A stretch of 64,000 nucleotides of DNA from Zhengitettix transpicula (GCA_037074705.1 CM073590.1:159896746-159960745); one strand, 5' to 3'. Counted from the first letter of the stretch, positions 47,730 through 59,013 are shown. Program-made: numbers and translations. The notes: a model not told the origin generated them from the sequence alone.

Positions 47730-50180
47730 GTATGAATTAGAATAAAGAAGTTTTGAGACTTAAACGGTTTTATTGTAAAATTCTCATATTAATAGAACCT
47801 AAAAGTTGTTAATAGTTTTAAATTTTAATTAAATCAAGATTCACATGGTAAGACGTCCGGGTGGGTCTTTACTGGGACAAGAAATGTCATACTGTGCTTT
47901 CGGAGGCTAAGACCTTTTCAATTAGTCAGTCGATTATCAAACGAAAAGCCTAAAAATGATCTCCTTCCTTCTTTCAGACTCCTCCCTTAACTACTATTTT
48001 AAAATTTTTGGTATTCGCGTTAATTTTTTATGTTTCGTGGGAGACATTCTGACGTGTACAACATTTTCTGTACTTGTGTTTCAGCTTCCGTTCCTTTTGA
48101 AACCTACCTCCTGGAGCAATGTAGTCAGTGATGGAATATCTTTATTAGACGGAGGCACTTGCGTTCGCTGCATTCGTAGACATCTTTGGGAGCGAAGTGG
48201 CTAGATGTTTACCTAGGCGCCTCGGGTCGATATTGGGCCGCGCCTGCTCGGCTGCGCTGCAGTGAGTGTGGCCTACGCTCTGGCACGCGCAGTGAGACTA
48301 CGGCGGCCTCCCAGCACTGACGAGGTAACAACAATACTTACTAACTGCAGCGCACGATTAAAATTACTCCTTTGTCAGCGTTATGCCGGGACATCTACGA
48401 GATATCTCAAGCAGGTTATTTACACTGTGATAAATATTTAACTGCGGGGAAGTAAGCCCGCGACGACGTTATAACAGTTCCCGTGTAATCGCACTTTTCC
48501 GATCCGGCCGCCAACTCAAAGGTTGCATGCAATCGCGATTATTACTCCTGCAGTGCAAAATTGCAAAAACGCCCGTCCTCCTTTGATTTACTAATTCCTC
48601 GGATGCCAACAACACCTCAATTGTATGCTTCGTATAACAAATATAGCAATCAGAAACAAATCTAAAATTTAAAATATTAAGTTTATTAACTTATGGGTTT
48701 CAAAGCTAAACATTAACTGACATAATTTTCCATAACGAATAGTTTTGATCACAGTGCGCTTTTCTTTGTCACACGAACATTTCAGAAATAAAGTCCTTAC
48801 AGAAATTGGGTACAAACACTGAAAAATAACTGGAACACATTTAATTGGACAGAAAAAGTAAATATCGTAATCAGAAATACACGACCGACGGCCCGTCACG
48901 ACATTACAATTGAATTAAATTCAGACATTATTTAATATACCTATATGATCATATTTCAATGATGATACCACTTATAAATATCAAGTAATTACCGCCCATA
49001 TTTCTGCTATTGTATGAATCTGAATATAGTTTGGTTTACCGTAAGTCTAGGGGCCTATATATATATATTTATATATATTTAATCTTTTTCGTATATATAC
49101 TTAATATTTTGTACCAAAATTATATTCCGGAGAACGATTAACTTTTGAAATAACATTGAATTATTTAAATGAGAGATTTATAAAACCTATATTAAGTTTC
49201 TTTAGCCATTTTATATATATGCAATCGTTATATTATAGTTATTCTATAGGCATTGTCTGAAATGTTTATTCTTTTGTCTTTTGCCCATAACCACATCAGA
49301 CTTTTTCTCCAGTAAATAAACTAAATTATGGTTTAACTGTTATTTTATATGATAGAGATATACAAGATTGCATAACTTACAAGTGCAATAAAACATTCAT
49401 GTTTCACCAACACTACCTGCTGCATCTTCATAGACTGCGGAATTTTGCGCGCAGGTCGGTAATTCTTGGAATGTTCTTGCCATTTTCTTTTATCTTGGCA
49501 CTTATTGAGGTTACTCAGAAAAGGAACGCCTTTTGTCTGAAAATTAATATCAACTGTGTTCAAAGGCAAACATTTAATTTTCAATATTAATTGGCTGTCA
49601 ATATAGAGCGTTACACTCTACCAATGTAAATAACTCCAGTAATATTTTATTTTATTTTGAGACATCTTAAACGTACTTGAGATGCAATACAGAATGTGGA
49701 AACACATTTAAATTATTGTAATATTTTAAATATAAATATCGGCAGTGTTTTCCGTGAGTTCCGTACCCGAAATTCATGACAGAAAATATTTTTTTCCACA
49801 AATACGGAAGTTAATTAAAATCATTAATGGGTAATTTAGGCTTTTAGCAAAATGTAGATTATCTTTTGAAAAAGCATTCTCCAACTCTTCAAATACTTTC
49901 GGGTCAAAGTTTTCCACTAACTAACTACACATCAATAAATATTATAAAAATTATCTGCAGATATTCAGTATCGTTATGACCATGTTACAAACATTTCACA
50001 ATATAACCCGGTAACCGATATTTTTAAAAATATTTTTCAACTAGATTGTATTCCGTAGTGCGAATAAATTTTAAAAGGATAAAAAATCAATTCTTTATTT
50101 GACATTTATTTTTAAATTATTTAAATTACACATTAATTATGATATATTTTGACTATTTAAGGGTAAATTATAACTAAACC
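47730..50180. other. Unique sequence with a CpG-richer block
   Basis: At 48190-48570 there is the strongest G+C- and CpG-rich stretch of the window (GGGCCGCGCCTGCTCGG, GGCACGCGCAGTGAGAC, GATCCGGCCGCC). It has no long open frame. It could be a promoter-associated or conserved non-coding element, but nothing beside it proves a gene. The rest is A+T-rich. Confidence 0.35.
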
Positions 50181-50184
50181 ACAA

Positions 50185-50330
50185 ATTATTTTTAATAGAA
50201 ATTATACAAAGTTTCGTTGCTTCTATACCTGAAGAGATCGAAAATAGCTACGAAATGGTGTTTAATTTCCATTAAAAATTTTTTTTTTCGCCGTTAAAAA
50301 ACTGTAGTTTATTTATAAAATTATACATTT
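50185..50330 (+). repeat. Hammerhead relic (family B)
   Basis: CTGAAGA (50229-50235), GATCGAAAATAGC as helix II and loop, then GAAA (50252-50255). A flanking pair TTTTAATAGAAATTA and TAATTTCCATTAAAA can form a long outer stem. The tail TTCGCCGTTAAAAAACTG then TAGTTTATTTATA matches the family-B end at 29.97 kb. The stem III bases next to the core are altered. Confidence 0.5.
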
Positions 50331-51600
50331 ATTAATTTTCCTTATCCATCTATATGAAAGAACCAAATAATTCAATGAGTGCTGTAATCTTACACCTCAA
50401 TGTATTCCTTTATCTTCCAATTAGCAGTTTTCAAATATAATGAAACGAGGACGGATAAATATTATAATTATTTTTTTAATTACGAATAGCTTCTGACTCA
50501 TTCCAAGCTAAATTTTTACAGCATCTATATAAATGTGTTAGTATTAAGCTTTATTCCAATATAATAAGGGTTTATTCTACTAATCGAATTGAAAAGTGGT
50601 TCAAAACCAAAACTAACTTTATTGGTCATAAAACATTTGATCTCGTTACTAATTTTCTATCGTGTCTAAATTAATGAGAAATGATCATAAAACAACATTT
50701 TAGGTTTACATGTTAATTAACGTGTATATATAACATTACGTCTTCGATAAGATGACATTATCATTATTTATTAAAGATTATTTACTAACCTACATTTTAC
50801 ATGCTATGTCCGTTCTTTCTTCTTTTTTTTTCGTGTTCGCAAATAAACGCGTATAACAAACGATTGCGTCGAGCTACTTTTGTCAGTATAAATTGACATG
50901 TTACTCAATTTTTCTAGGTTACCTTAATTTTTATTATCATATAATAATCAGCGAAGCATTTTGACTTTTTAAAAACACTGAGAAGCAGCTTGATAGGACA
51001 TACTTATTAATTTTATATTATAAATTTTTCGTCACACGCTCACATTTCAACCCAATTTCAATCGAATGTCTTTACGCAAGCAAGAGAACTTAGCATGTAT
51101 CGGCACGGTAATAGAGTTTCAGTACCTGTATTGATCATGACCTTAAACTTGCCGATCGAATGTAGTTAATTATTGCATTTGCAATTCCTTGCTTCACTTC
51201 AATTTAAGACAACTGTTTTATTCCTGTATCTCTAAATAATTATTAAGGGACTATGCACGTAGACTTACTTATTCCTTCCTTTTATAAAATAAATATATGT
51301 TAAATTCAGAAAACCGTTACATTATATAGATTTGCTATTTACAAATAGAGCAATAAATTGGATATCACAATAAAGGCTCACCTTGAAATATATTTCGCTC
51401 AAAAATAGTATTTTTAAACACCTTTCTACCCTTACGCATTCATTATTGCCTCTTTTTGACCACATTTCTTCCATGATGTTGACACTTTGTTATAGTAACC
51501 CTAAACCAGACAATGCCGAGTTCATTTAAGTGTTTGAAAAAGAAAAAATATGTCCTTAGCAGTTTATAATTTTCCATGTGTAATACTCCGGACCAGATTA
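50331..51600. other. A+T-rich sequence, no gene seen
   Basis: No recognisable feature. Confidence 0.5.
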
Positions 51601-51603
51601 TGT

Positions 51604-51722
51604 TATCCAGAAAAATCAGTTGCGTGCACCATTTCACATTGTTCCCCGGTGTAATTTTTATGAAGGTGATGTGTAGCAACACAATCAGAAATGGTGCACG
51701 CAACTGATTTTCCTGGATAACC
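51604..51722. repeat. Long hairpin (31-bp near-perfect inverted repeat)
   Basis: The two arms (about 51604-51634 and 51691-51722) share ATCAGTTGCGTGCACCATTT and its complement with a single mismatch and one offset across about 31 bp. The loop of ~56 bases can pair further (CACAT...ATGTG). It could be a small MITE, a fold-back or a pre-miRNA-like precursor. The sequence does not decide between them. Confidence 0.6.
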
Positions 51723-51769
51723 CAACATGATTCGCAGTAGTACACATAGGAATTTATAAACTGACACAC

Positions 51770-52295
51770 ATTTTGTTTAAAAATTCATTTACATCAATGT
51801 TACAAAGTAGAAACGTTTATCCGTTCTGGTAATATCATTGCGTTTATCTCCATAAAAGTATTTATTTATATGGTAAAGTCTTCTAAATAGGGGAAAAAAT
51901 TCGCAACTTAAGCGCACTACGAATGTGTATTTAATTATACCTGCGATAACAGAGACCTATGAATTATCAGTATCTGCCATTGATAATGATTGGTTAACAT
52001 TTACAAAGGACGGATTATGTTACAGGAGCATGCCATCGTTAGTTTATAAAAGATTAAGAAGTAAAACGTTAGCTGAAATTGATATGGGTATCTAAGAAAT
52101 CGAGATTATTGAATGAACTAATAGGGGATATAAAAAAAAGGTCAGATAGGAAGTTATATTACAATTACACCCAGATAAAAAACTATAATTTAGTTATAAT
52201 TCAGACTTACAGGAAAACATATTTCATACCGTCTTCTTTCAAAATTATGAAATATTACACAAGAATTTTAAAAAATTAAGCTGCGAAAAATTAAA
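51770..52295. other. A+T-rich; possible upstream part of LINE fragment
   Basis: The decayed LINE that is clear from about 52300 may extend back here, but no motif is certain. Confidence 0.3.
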
Positions 52296-52299
52296 GTCG

Positions 52300-52619
52300 G
52301 GAAATAAACTCCTGAACTCGAATCTGTATCATCAGGAGTCCCACAGCGATCGGTCATTGTCCCATTATTATATCTAATATTAAATAATGATTTATCAAAT
52401 GGTATGAATTCTAAGTCCGAATTTTTTCAGGTAACTGTGTAATCTACAGGGAATTAAATGATGAGTAAGACGAAGATACCATCCGGAACGACTTAGATAT
52501 ACTAAATACAGGGGACCGGCGAAAAAATAAGGCAATAAATTTTTTACTAAAATTCGTCGAATATAAAATAGGTGTAGAAAGACAGGCTCAGGAGAAAAAG
52601 TGTAAATACCTGGGATTTA
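52300..52619 (+). pseudogene. LINE reverse transcriptase fragment, 5' part (split by PLE)
   Basis: The translation reads SSGVPQRSVIVPLLYLILND-like sequence (from about 52333). This is the RT motif SGVPQGSxLGPLLFLIxINDL of jockey/CR1-type LINEs. The following catalytic FADD region is destroyed (FFQVTV, then stop). Downstream, frames resume with a segment ending KKCKYLGF at 52619, the block before the thumb. Several stops and frameshifts show long decay. The fragment is interrupted exactly here by the PLE insertion and resumes at 53336. Family type within the LINEs is inferred. Confidence 0.7.
52608..52619 (+). repeat. Target duplication of the PLE, left
   Basis: ACCTGGGATTTA, matching ACCTAGGAATTTA at 53336-53348 with one substitution and one indel. 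Confidence 0.65.
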
Positions 52620-52639
52620 ATAATAAGAAATGTTGCCAA

Positions 52640-52715
52640 ATGCAGACGAAAGAAGTGATGATATAAATACCACATAATGTTTCTGGAAGCCTCGTGTTCT
52701 TCCTTCAGGTGCGGA
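52640..52715 (-). ncRNA. Hammerhead ribozyme, reverse strand (family A)
   Basis: On the reverse strand: CACCTGAAGGAAG, loop ACACGAG, GCTTCC as helix II, then AGAAACATTATGTGG. CTGAAGG departs from CTGAAGA at one core base, depending on how helix II is registered. The opposite strand can fold similarly, as expected for a near-palindromic unit. Confidence 0.5.
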
Positions 52716-52783
52716 AAGGTACAAGGCTTCCAGAAAAGTAGTGTGTATATCACCATAATTTTAAGTCAAAATCTTCATTTTCT

Positions 52784-53211
52784 GATTTCATCAAAGGACA
52801 CAAATATTCTATTAATAAGTTTTCCACAATAAATGTTGTCTATAAAATTGAATGTTCAAATTGTGAATATTGTTATATAGGCCAAACAAAAAATATTATA
52901 GTTAGAATTAAAGAACATAAATCTAATGTCAAACTGTCATCGTGTAAACATTGTATAAAATTTAATCACAGTTTATATTTTGACAACACTTCAATTTACA
53001 AATAGAACCATATTATTGGAAAAGATTAATGTCTGAAATGCTGTATATTAAAAATCATACAAATGTTGTTAATATTAAACATGGCATAGAAAGTCTCAAC
53101 GAGTTATATGATATTTTGTTTGAAGTTCTTGGGCTCTTAGTTTTTATCTGTGATTTCAGTTTGTTGCGCAACTACAATCTTAAATTATTTGCCGTTAAAA
53201 AAATATGCTAA
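52784..53211 (+). pseudogene. PLE GIY-YIG endonuclease C-terminal fragment
   Basis: The endonuclease domain of a Penelope-like retroelement, which nicks DNA for target-primed reverse transcription. In frame from 52784 the translation passes INVVYKIECSNCEYCYIGQT, the paired VYK and YIG strands of the GIY-YIG fold with a CX2C before the YIG. Then comes IVRIKEHKSNV with the expected Arg. A stop at 53004-53006 and a frameshift follow. In the new frame EPYYWKRLMSEMLYIKNHTN supplies the catalytic Glu (in SEMLYIK), and the frame ends at 53211. Catalytic Tyr, Arg and Glu are still readable, but the frame break makes it a pseudogene. The RT part is absent. Confidence 0.75.
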
Positions 53212-53335
53212 TCCGCTTTAAATTTTGTCTAGTGTAAAAGTGGTTTTAATATTATTATTTATATCACCACTTCTATCGACTGTAGTTGACTATCTTTTTT
53301 ATTATTAATTTTCAATACAGACGTAATTTTTTTTC

Positions 53336-53695
53336 ACCTAGGAATTTATTTTAACAGCAAGTTAAGGTGTGTGGATCAAGTAGGCATGCACGGAATACTG
53401 AAATCGGCTAGGGTGTGTTACGCTATACGCAAGAAAGGAAAGAGCTAGACTACGTGTTTTCTTTAAAGACTTTGCAAAACAAAAAACCTTGGCAAGGAAT
53501 TCGGGTTAGATTGAAAAAAGCGACTCTGTACGGGAGGACAGATCACTTTTCTAAGTAAATGGCAGGCAGCAAACAAGAAAGCGAACGTCGGCAAATACTC
53601 ATCCCTAAATATGATAATAAAATACTGGAACAATTTACCAGGAAGATTGTTTGGAGAAAGTGCTCTAACAGAAATAAGATTGACTTAATCTGAAC
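53336..53695 (+). pseudogene. LINE reverse transcriptase fragment, 3' part
   Basis: Directly after the PLE the frame reads HLGIYFNSKLRCVDQVG..., repeating the YLGF/YLGI codons by target duplication and continuing the LINE thumb region. Later pieces in other frames read QGIRVRLKKATLYGRTDH and ANVGKYSSLNMIIKYWNNLP, the conserved C-terminal 'GKYSFxNRTIxLWNxLP' type ending of jockey/CR1-like LINE proteins. It has several frameshifts. The protein end is near 53687. Confidence 0.7.
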
Positions 53696-53699
53696 TTTT

Positions 53700-56460
53700 C
53701 TAAAATGATTCAGGTATTATTCGCTATTTTAATTTTTAATGCAGAGAAATATTATTCTTATATTTAGGCCTATACTTAGTCCTTTCGAAATTGATCTTCA
53801 GTTAATATTATTCTTTATACGCATACATGAAAACTGTCCTTAAATACATTTTATTTAAAATAATTATAGTTATTTACTTTAATGTCATTATTTTAATTTC
53901 ATGTATCTTTAACTGCCACGAGAAAAACTGTCAATTTGTTGATAAAATAAATACACGTACATTTCCCTTACATTTTAAGTCCTTAAGAATTTTATTTTTA
54001 ACTCAATTGTGATACAATCCATTAATTTGATTTAGATTTTCAACGGTAATAAACCATAGGAAAAAATGTTTTAATTTTAGAAACTTAATCTGTCCTCAGT
54101 CTGAGATTTTAACATGATTTTTTGTGAAAGGCAAACAGATAGGAAGCGCAATAATCGTTACTTTTTATATGACGTTGAGTTATAAATACTTTTACGATGG
54201 AAATAAGACAATGCGAGTTCATACTAAATTTAAGTCTGGTGTTGAAATGACTGAAAATTAATACGAAATAATCTCTCATGAGAAGGAGGCGGGTCAAAAA
54301 ATAGAAAAATAACAAAATAATATTAATTTTATTAATTAAAAAGTTGTAGTAAACCGAAAATTATTCGTAAAACATAATCAGAGCCTCAGGCTGAGGGAAG
54401 ATTAGGTTTCGAAACGTATTAGGCCAATGAATATTAAAAATATAATAAAGTTTAAGTTTGACACACAAAAATTAATTTTTTATGCGTTCTATTATCGTTT
54501 GAAAATCTTAATAATATTTATGGATTGCAGCCCAAGTGAGTGTCTTAACTTTGAATTATGTTCTTAAGGACTAAAATTGTATGTATGTATTTATTTAATC
54601 TAGAAATGGGTATTTATTCCGCTGTAAGTTACTTGAAATGATAATGAATGACATTACAATAAATAAATATAATTTAAAAAATGCGTTGAATGAACTCTGG
54701 CATTAAAAAAATTATTTATGCATTTATTGACGGAATCTCATTTTATAATTTTAAATTAAACATTCAATTTTATCAAAGTATACAGTCTGTTGAATTTTTT
54801 CTTTTATCCAAAACGAATTATTTTGGGAAAAATATTTAATTTTCTCATCTCTGCGATTCCGTACAGAAGGTAGAAAAATCTAAACTTCACCATTTCAGTG
54901 CGTAAACATTTTTCCAAATAAACAAAATTTTATTAGCTAGCTTGGATTTATATTAACATGTTACTCATCTCGTTCAAATTAACCTTCCTCGTAAAAAATA
55001 ATCTTACATTCGAAAACATATGTTTTTATCTATCGGTTTATGTTTCCATAAAGTTTTTAATTGTTTAAAATTGTTGAAAATTAATGTACATTCTGATGCA
55101 AAGCATAGCGCAGTAAAGTTTGGTTTAGTTATCTACTTACTGCCATGAATGCTTATAATCCCCTTATCGTGCCTAACTGAGGGGCTGATCAGCAATTTGA
55201 TTCGAAACAAATAGGAGTTATAACATTCAGTAATAAACTTTTATTTTCAGTTAAGGCAGGATTGTTACATATTTTTATACCAATGTTGTTCGCTCATCAT
55301 ATCGATGTAAAACTATCGTCATATCTTCAAAAAAATTGAATTACAGTGATTGCTTTCTAAATTTTCATAAAAATATTTGGGAATCTCCAATCAGAATGTA
55401 TAGATGGTTATTCTAACTATGCCTTTTTCCCATTAAGAGTTCTCAAAATAGGGTTACACCAAAATGTGTTTAAAAAAATAAACAATACAAACTCCTTTTA
55501 TTTGCACATATATCGTACATATTCCTTGAAGTTAATATAAAAAATGTTCCTTTACGCAAAAAAAAACAGAATAAATTTAAAATTATGAGTTGGAAAATGG
55601 AAAACTTGTAGGTTCGATTTGTTTTCCAACAATTTATTTGGGGTTACAATTCTATCCGTTCTACTACTTTAAATTCAATCCGGATTGAGATTTTATTAAT
55701 GCAAGTGGAAGTTCATCAGAAAAACGGCATGAATGATTCTATCATATTAATATGTTTTTTCTATCACAAACATGAAGAATTTAATAAATTTTTGTAGTAA
55801 CAACACGGAAACCCTTATTACTTACCAGAAAAAATCAATTATTTAAAATTGCACATATATTGAGAAAAATAGTTCAAACTAAGGTTAGTATGTTTTACTT
55901 GAAGTTGTAAAAAAACGTTTTTTGTGCTGTAGCGCAATAGAACACTTACTGGTTCAAATTATATTTTCATATAATATTGTAATCATTAAAAATATTATAT
56001 TAGTTAAGAAGCTTTGATAGCTTGCGAGTCCCGGCGAGGCGCCGAACTGACGGAGAATTTTATTTTAATCCATGGACAGAATAAATAACACGAACTGTGA
56101 CCTTCAAACAAGCACATAAACCTAGGGTTTGGCGCATGAGTGAAGGAAAGCAAACTGCTACGCATCAAAATTGTGATTGACTGATCAGCCCCACAGATCA
56201 TCTCGTTTTCGGCAAACTCAAGACTAACATTTTTCATCCGCAGAAAGGAAGTATAATATAGTTATTTAAAATACTAAAACTGTCCTTCCGCTTTTATATT
56301 TATAATCTATGTATTCAATACATGCAGCTTTCGGCTACTGCCATGATTAACTAGAACATACAAAAATTTATAAATCAACAGCAACATTACAAATATTTTT
56401 TGTCTACTCCTATTATCAACTAGAACATACATTAATTTATATAACAACAGCAACATTATA
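53700..56460. other. A+T-rich sequence, no gene; one weak ribozyme relic
   Basis: Near 54385-54420 GGCTGAGGGAAGATTAGG and TTTCGAAACGTATT give a hammerhead-like core with CTGAGGG for CTGANGA and a 3-bp helix II. It is probably another decayed relic, at low confidence. Nothing else was recognised. Confidence 0.35.
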
Positions 56461-56465
56461 AAACA

Positions 56466-56466
<1 letters not shown>

Positions 56467-56505
<39 letters not shown>
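56467..56505. repeat. (TA)n microsatellite, 39 bp
   Basis: TA run bordering the cassette-extended LTR. Confidence 0.95.
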
Positions 56506-56508
<3 letters not shown>

Positions 56509-56565
56509 AATAAATAACAATAGCATACATTTATTTAATTGAGCCTCACGTTGTGGAAGCCAAAA
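56506..56565 (-). other. PBS cassette 1 (outermost)
   Basis: Reverse strand: TTTTGGCTTCCACAACGTGA, then GGCTC, A+T-rich spacer, closing TTATTTATTACA at the TA tract (60 bp). It shares AATTAAATAAATGTATGC and TATTGTT with cassette 2. Confidence 0.75.
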
Positions 56566-56623
56566 TGTAATAATCAACAATAGCTTACATTTATTTAATT
56601 GAGCTCCACGTTGGGCGCCAAAA
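56566..56623 (-). other. PBS cassette 2, matches tRNA-Lys(CTT)
   Basis: Reverse strand: TTT, then TGGCGCCCAACGTGGAGCTC, spacer AATTAAATAAATGTAAGC, closing TTGATTATTACA (58 bp). The 20-mer matches the complement of the insect tRNA-Lys(CTT) 3' end (TGGCGCCCAACGTGGGGCTC) at 19 of 20 positions, as I recall that tRNA. Confidence 0.8.
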
Positions 56624-56699
56624 TGTAATAATTAAAAATTTATAATTTGATTAAATTTGATTTTTGAAGAATTCGAGCCCCACATTGTGGTAGCCAAAA
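56624..56699 (-). other. PBS cassette 3
   Basis: Reverse strand: TTTTGGCTACCACAATGTGG, then GGCTCG, an A+T-rich spacer, closing TTAATTATTACA (76 bp). Confidence 0.7.
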
Positions 56700-56774
56700 T
56701 GTAACAATTAACAATAATGAGGCTCCTAATTTATTTTTAATTTAAAGAATTTGCCTCTTGTTGAACGCCATTTA
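56700..56774 (-). other. PBS cassette 4 (next to the core LTR)
   Basis: Reverse strand: TAAATGGCGTTCAACAAGAG, then GC, spacer including GGAGCCTCATTATTG, closing GTTAATTGTTACA (75 bp). It is the most diverged of the four. Confidence 0.65.
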
Positions 56775-57819
56775 TGTAATAATTAAATGGAAGGCGTTAA
56801 TTAAATGAAATAATAATCAAAAATTAACAAACAAAAATATTTATTTATTTTGTAGCAATAAAGATAATTACAACAAAATTTGAGATCTTTCTCGCTGGGC
56901 CTCTTCTGGGTTTGATAATGGACACAACAAATTGATTTAAAAATCTTATTAACAAACAATTTACCTAAACAATATGTCGATAGAAAGAAATTAAAAGTAA
57001 AGAAATTAACTCTGATTGACAATTTAAAAGAGAACGAAATCTGACCTTATCCTCTAATTAGCGTTTACAATTAATCATTACTTTTGATTTTGTTACTTTC
57101 ATCTGCCCATCTGGTACCAGAATTCTTTTTAGTTTCGGAAGTACTATTGCAAAATTATTAAACTGACTCTAAATATCGACTCACAGATTTTACACTATTG
57201 AAGTCAACATTGATAGGCTCCCAGGAACTCGGATGATCCTCCTTTTTGTCAGCTATCTGATGTCTGCTTGCCTTATACGAATCCTATGACTCGTAAATTT
57301 GTTAGTCTTTTACTGAATTGGACGTAAACTGCAACGTATCTCCTTCACGATTTATTTTAACTGTTTATTCTTTCCGAGCGTACTAACTGTTCTTTAGCTC
57401 CTTGCTGAAGGCTTAAACTGCTCTTACTTTTCAATTATGTACGCTACAATACTTGCAGCGTGAATGTTTTCTTCGTATTAATTTACAACTTTAACTAGTT
57501 ATACATTGACGATGTCTAGTCTCTGCTAAAATTATATTTCTTGTCCTGCTCCTCAAAATGTCTGTCCGCCATCAGCTGCTAACAATCTTTCTCCGCTAAC
57601 TAACAGTTATATTACTTGTTCTGCTCCTCACGATGTTTTTTCCGCAATCTGACTCCTAGTTCTCCCGAGTTTTAGCGCGCATACGCCATTTTTGACTTTT
57701 CGACAAAGCAAGTGAGCTCGCTTTTCCTTTGTCGCTTTGTTCGATCAGACCGCTATAATGGATTTCTCAAACAATTCAAATTTTACGCCAAAACAATTAA
57801 TGGCCTAATTATTGGCATT

Positions 57820-57822
<3 letters not shown>
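56775..57822 (-). mobile_element. LTR, subfamily B, with four PBS cassettes
   Basis: On the reverse strand it begins TGTAATGCCAATAATTAGGC and its core ends TTTAATTATTACA (1048 bp). The first 300 bp closely match 11840-12831, including GAAATCCATTATAGCGGTCT and GGAGCAGAACAAG. The landmark AACCCAGAAGAGGCCC precedes the end. Four cassettes with primer-binding-site motifs follow down to 56506. No gag-pol lies beyond them; the TA tract follows directly. Confidence 0.8.

Positions 57823-57860
<38 letters not shown>
57823..57860. repeat. (AT)19 microsatellite between two LTRs
   Basis: Uninterrupted AT run separating two LTR-type elements of the same orientation. Confidence 0.95.
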
Positions 57861-57862
<2 letters not shown>

Positions 57863-57864
<2 letters not shown>

Positions 57865-57916
57865 TGACAACACACTTTTAATTAAATAACAAGCTCCACT
57901 TTGAAGAGCCAAATTA
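57863..57916 (-). other. PBS-like cassette
   Basis: Reverse strand after the LTR end: TAATTTGGCTCTTCAAAGTG, then GAGC, an A+T-rich spacer, closing GTGTGTTGTCACA before the TA run (54 bp). It is a diverged version of the cassettes at 56506-56774. Confidence 0.55.
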
Positions 57917-58975
57917 TGTAATATTCAAAAGTGACTACAATAAAATATGCCAACACGTTGTAACAAAATTATGTGGTATACACAAGATTAATTAAATGAA
58001 TAAAGGAAGGTAGTTGAAATTAAACCAAAATATTTTAAAAATATAACAATGATTATTTATTTGACAAATTTTACTATTTTGTTGAACTTTGGGATTTAAT
58101 GTGTTAATAGGGCGCGTGATACCTCAAGTTTAAAAATACTCCAACATTCAGAGAAATAGAGTGTGTTTGGGAGCCTACGGGGAAGTCAGCTATATAGAGA
58201 GCAAAGAGAGTGTGTGCTTGGGAGGCAGAGTCGTATGTTGTCAGTCACTCATAAATTCAGAGTGTAAAGTGTGTGTTTGGAGGTCTTGAGAAAACAGTCA
58301 AGGTACAATACAGTCAGAGAGTGTATTGTCAACGATTGCCGAATTCAGCAAAGTATGGGGTGAATATTATCACCTTTTATATTATTAAAGGGATTCCCCA
58401 AAGCTAACTGAGTGTGACAGTCCGCATGACAGCGAATTTGAAAGGCGCCCAAAGTGTTGGAAAGTGAAACGATAATAAAATCAGTGCTATGGTTTGTCAA
58501 TGAAATTAGTGTTCTGCAAAATTCAATAGCACGTGTGCAGTAACCAGAGTAGCTCTAAGTAAACGATATGTAAAATAACAAATTTTCTTCTGTAAACCTT
58601 TACGTAAATACCTTTTACCGCCAGATTTCTATAACTTTTCGAACAGTTTTTGTTATTGGTATATAATTTTGTTACTGTAAATTCAAAATCTTTTTTCGTT
58701 CTTTTGTAATTTGGTGAAAATTGAAAATTACTGTATTTATTAGAGACCCTATAAACGGGCCGGAAAGTTAGATTCTCATAAAAGCTGAGGCATTTACTTA
58801 ACAATATAAAATGTAAATTCAACAATAATCAACTTTACCAAAATCTTTGTTATCTTTTAAAAATATTTTGCTTTAATTTCGACTTCCTTCCTTTATTCAT
58901 TTAATTAATCATCTGTATACCACATAATTTAACTACAACGTTTGACATAATTGCTTGTAGTTACTTTTGAATATT

Positions 58976-58978
<3 letters not shown>
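57917..58978 (-). mobile_element. LTR-like element with ~135-bp inverted ends (subfamily D)
   Basis: Both ends read inward from TGTAATATTCAAAAGT and stay similar for about 135 bp; shared blocks include AATTATGTGGTATAC, GATTAATTAAATGAATAAAG and GAAATTAAA. The middle (58055-58840) is unique, with a G+C-richer part near 58.12-58.35 kb. I call it LTR-like because it ends TG...CA next to TA runs and is followed by a PBS-like cassette. Long inverted ends would equally suit a DNA transposon or fold-back element. Orientation is inferred from the cassette. Confidence 0.5.

Positions 58979-59013
<35 letters not shown>
58979..59013. repeat. (AT)17 microsatellite
   Basis: AT run at the outer edge of the cluster. 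Confidence 0.95.

Larger units (their letters stand above)
52620..53335 (+). mobile_element. Truncated Penelope-like element nested in a LINE
   Basis: It begins with the family-A ribozyme unit in inverted orientation (52625-52755), continues with a GIY-YIG endonuclease fragment, and ends with the family-A tail (TATATCACCACTTC, then GACTATCTTTTTTATTATT and CAATACAGACG). The RT domain is missing. The insertion divides a LINE coding sequence and is bordered by a 12-13 bp imperfect duplication. An inverted partial terminal repeat at the 5' end is a known trait of Penelope-like elements. Confidence 0.7.
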
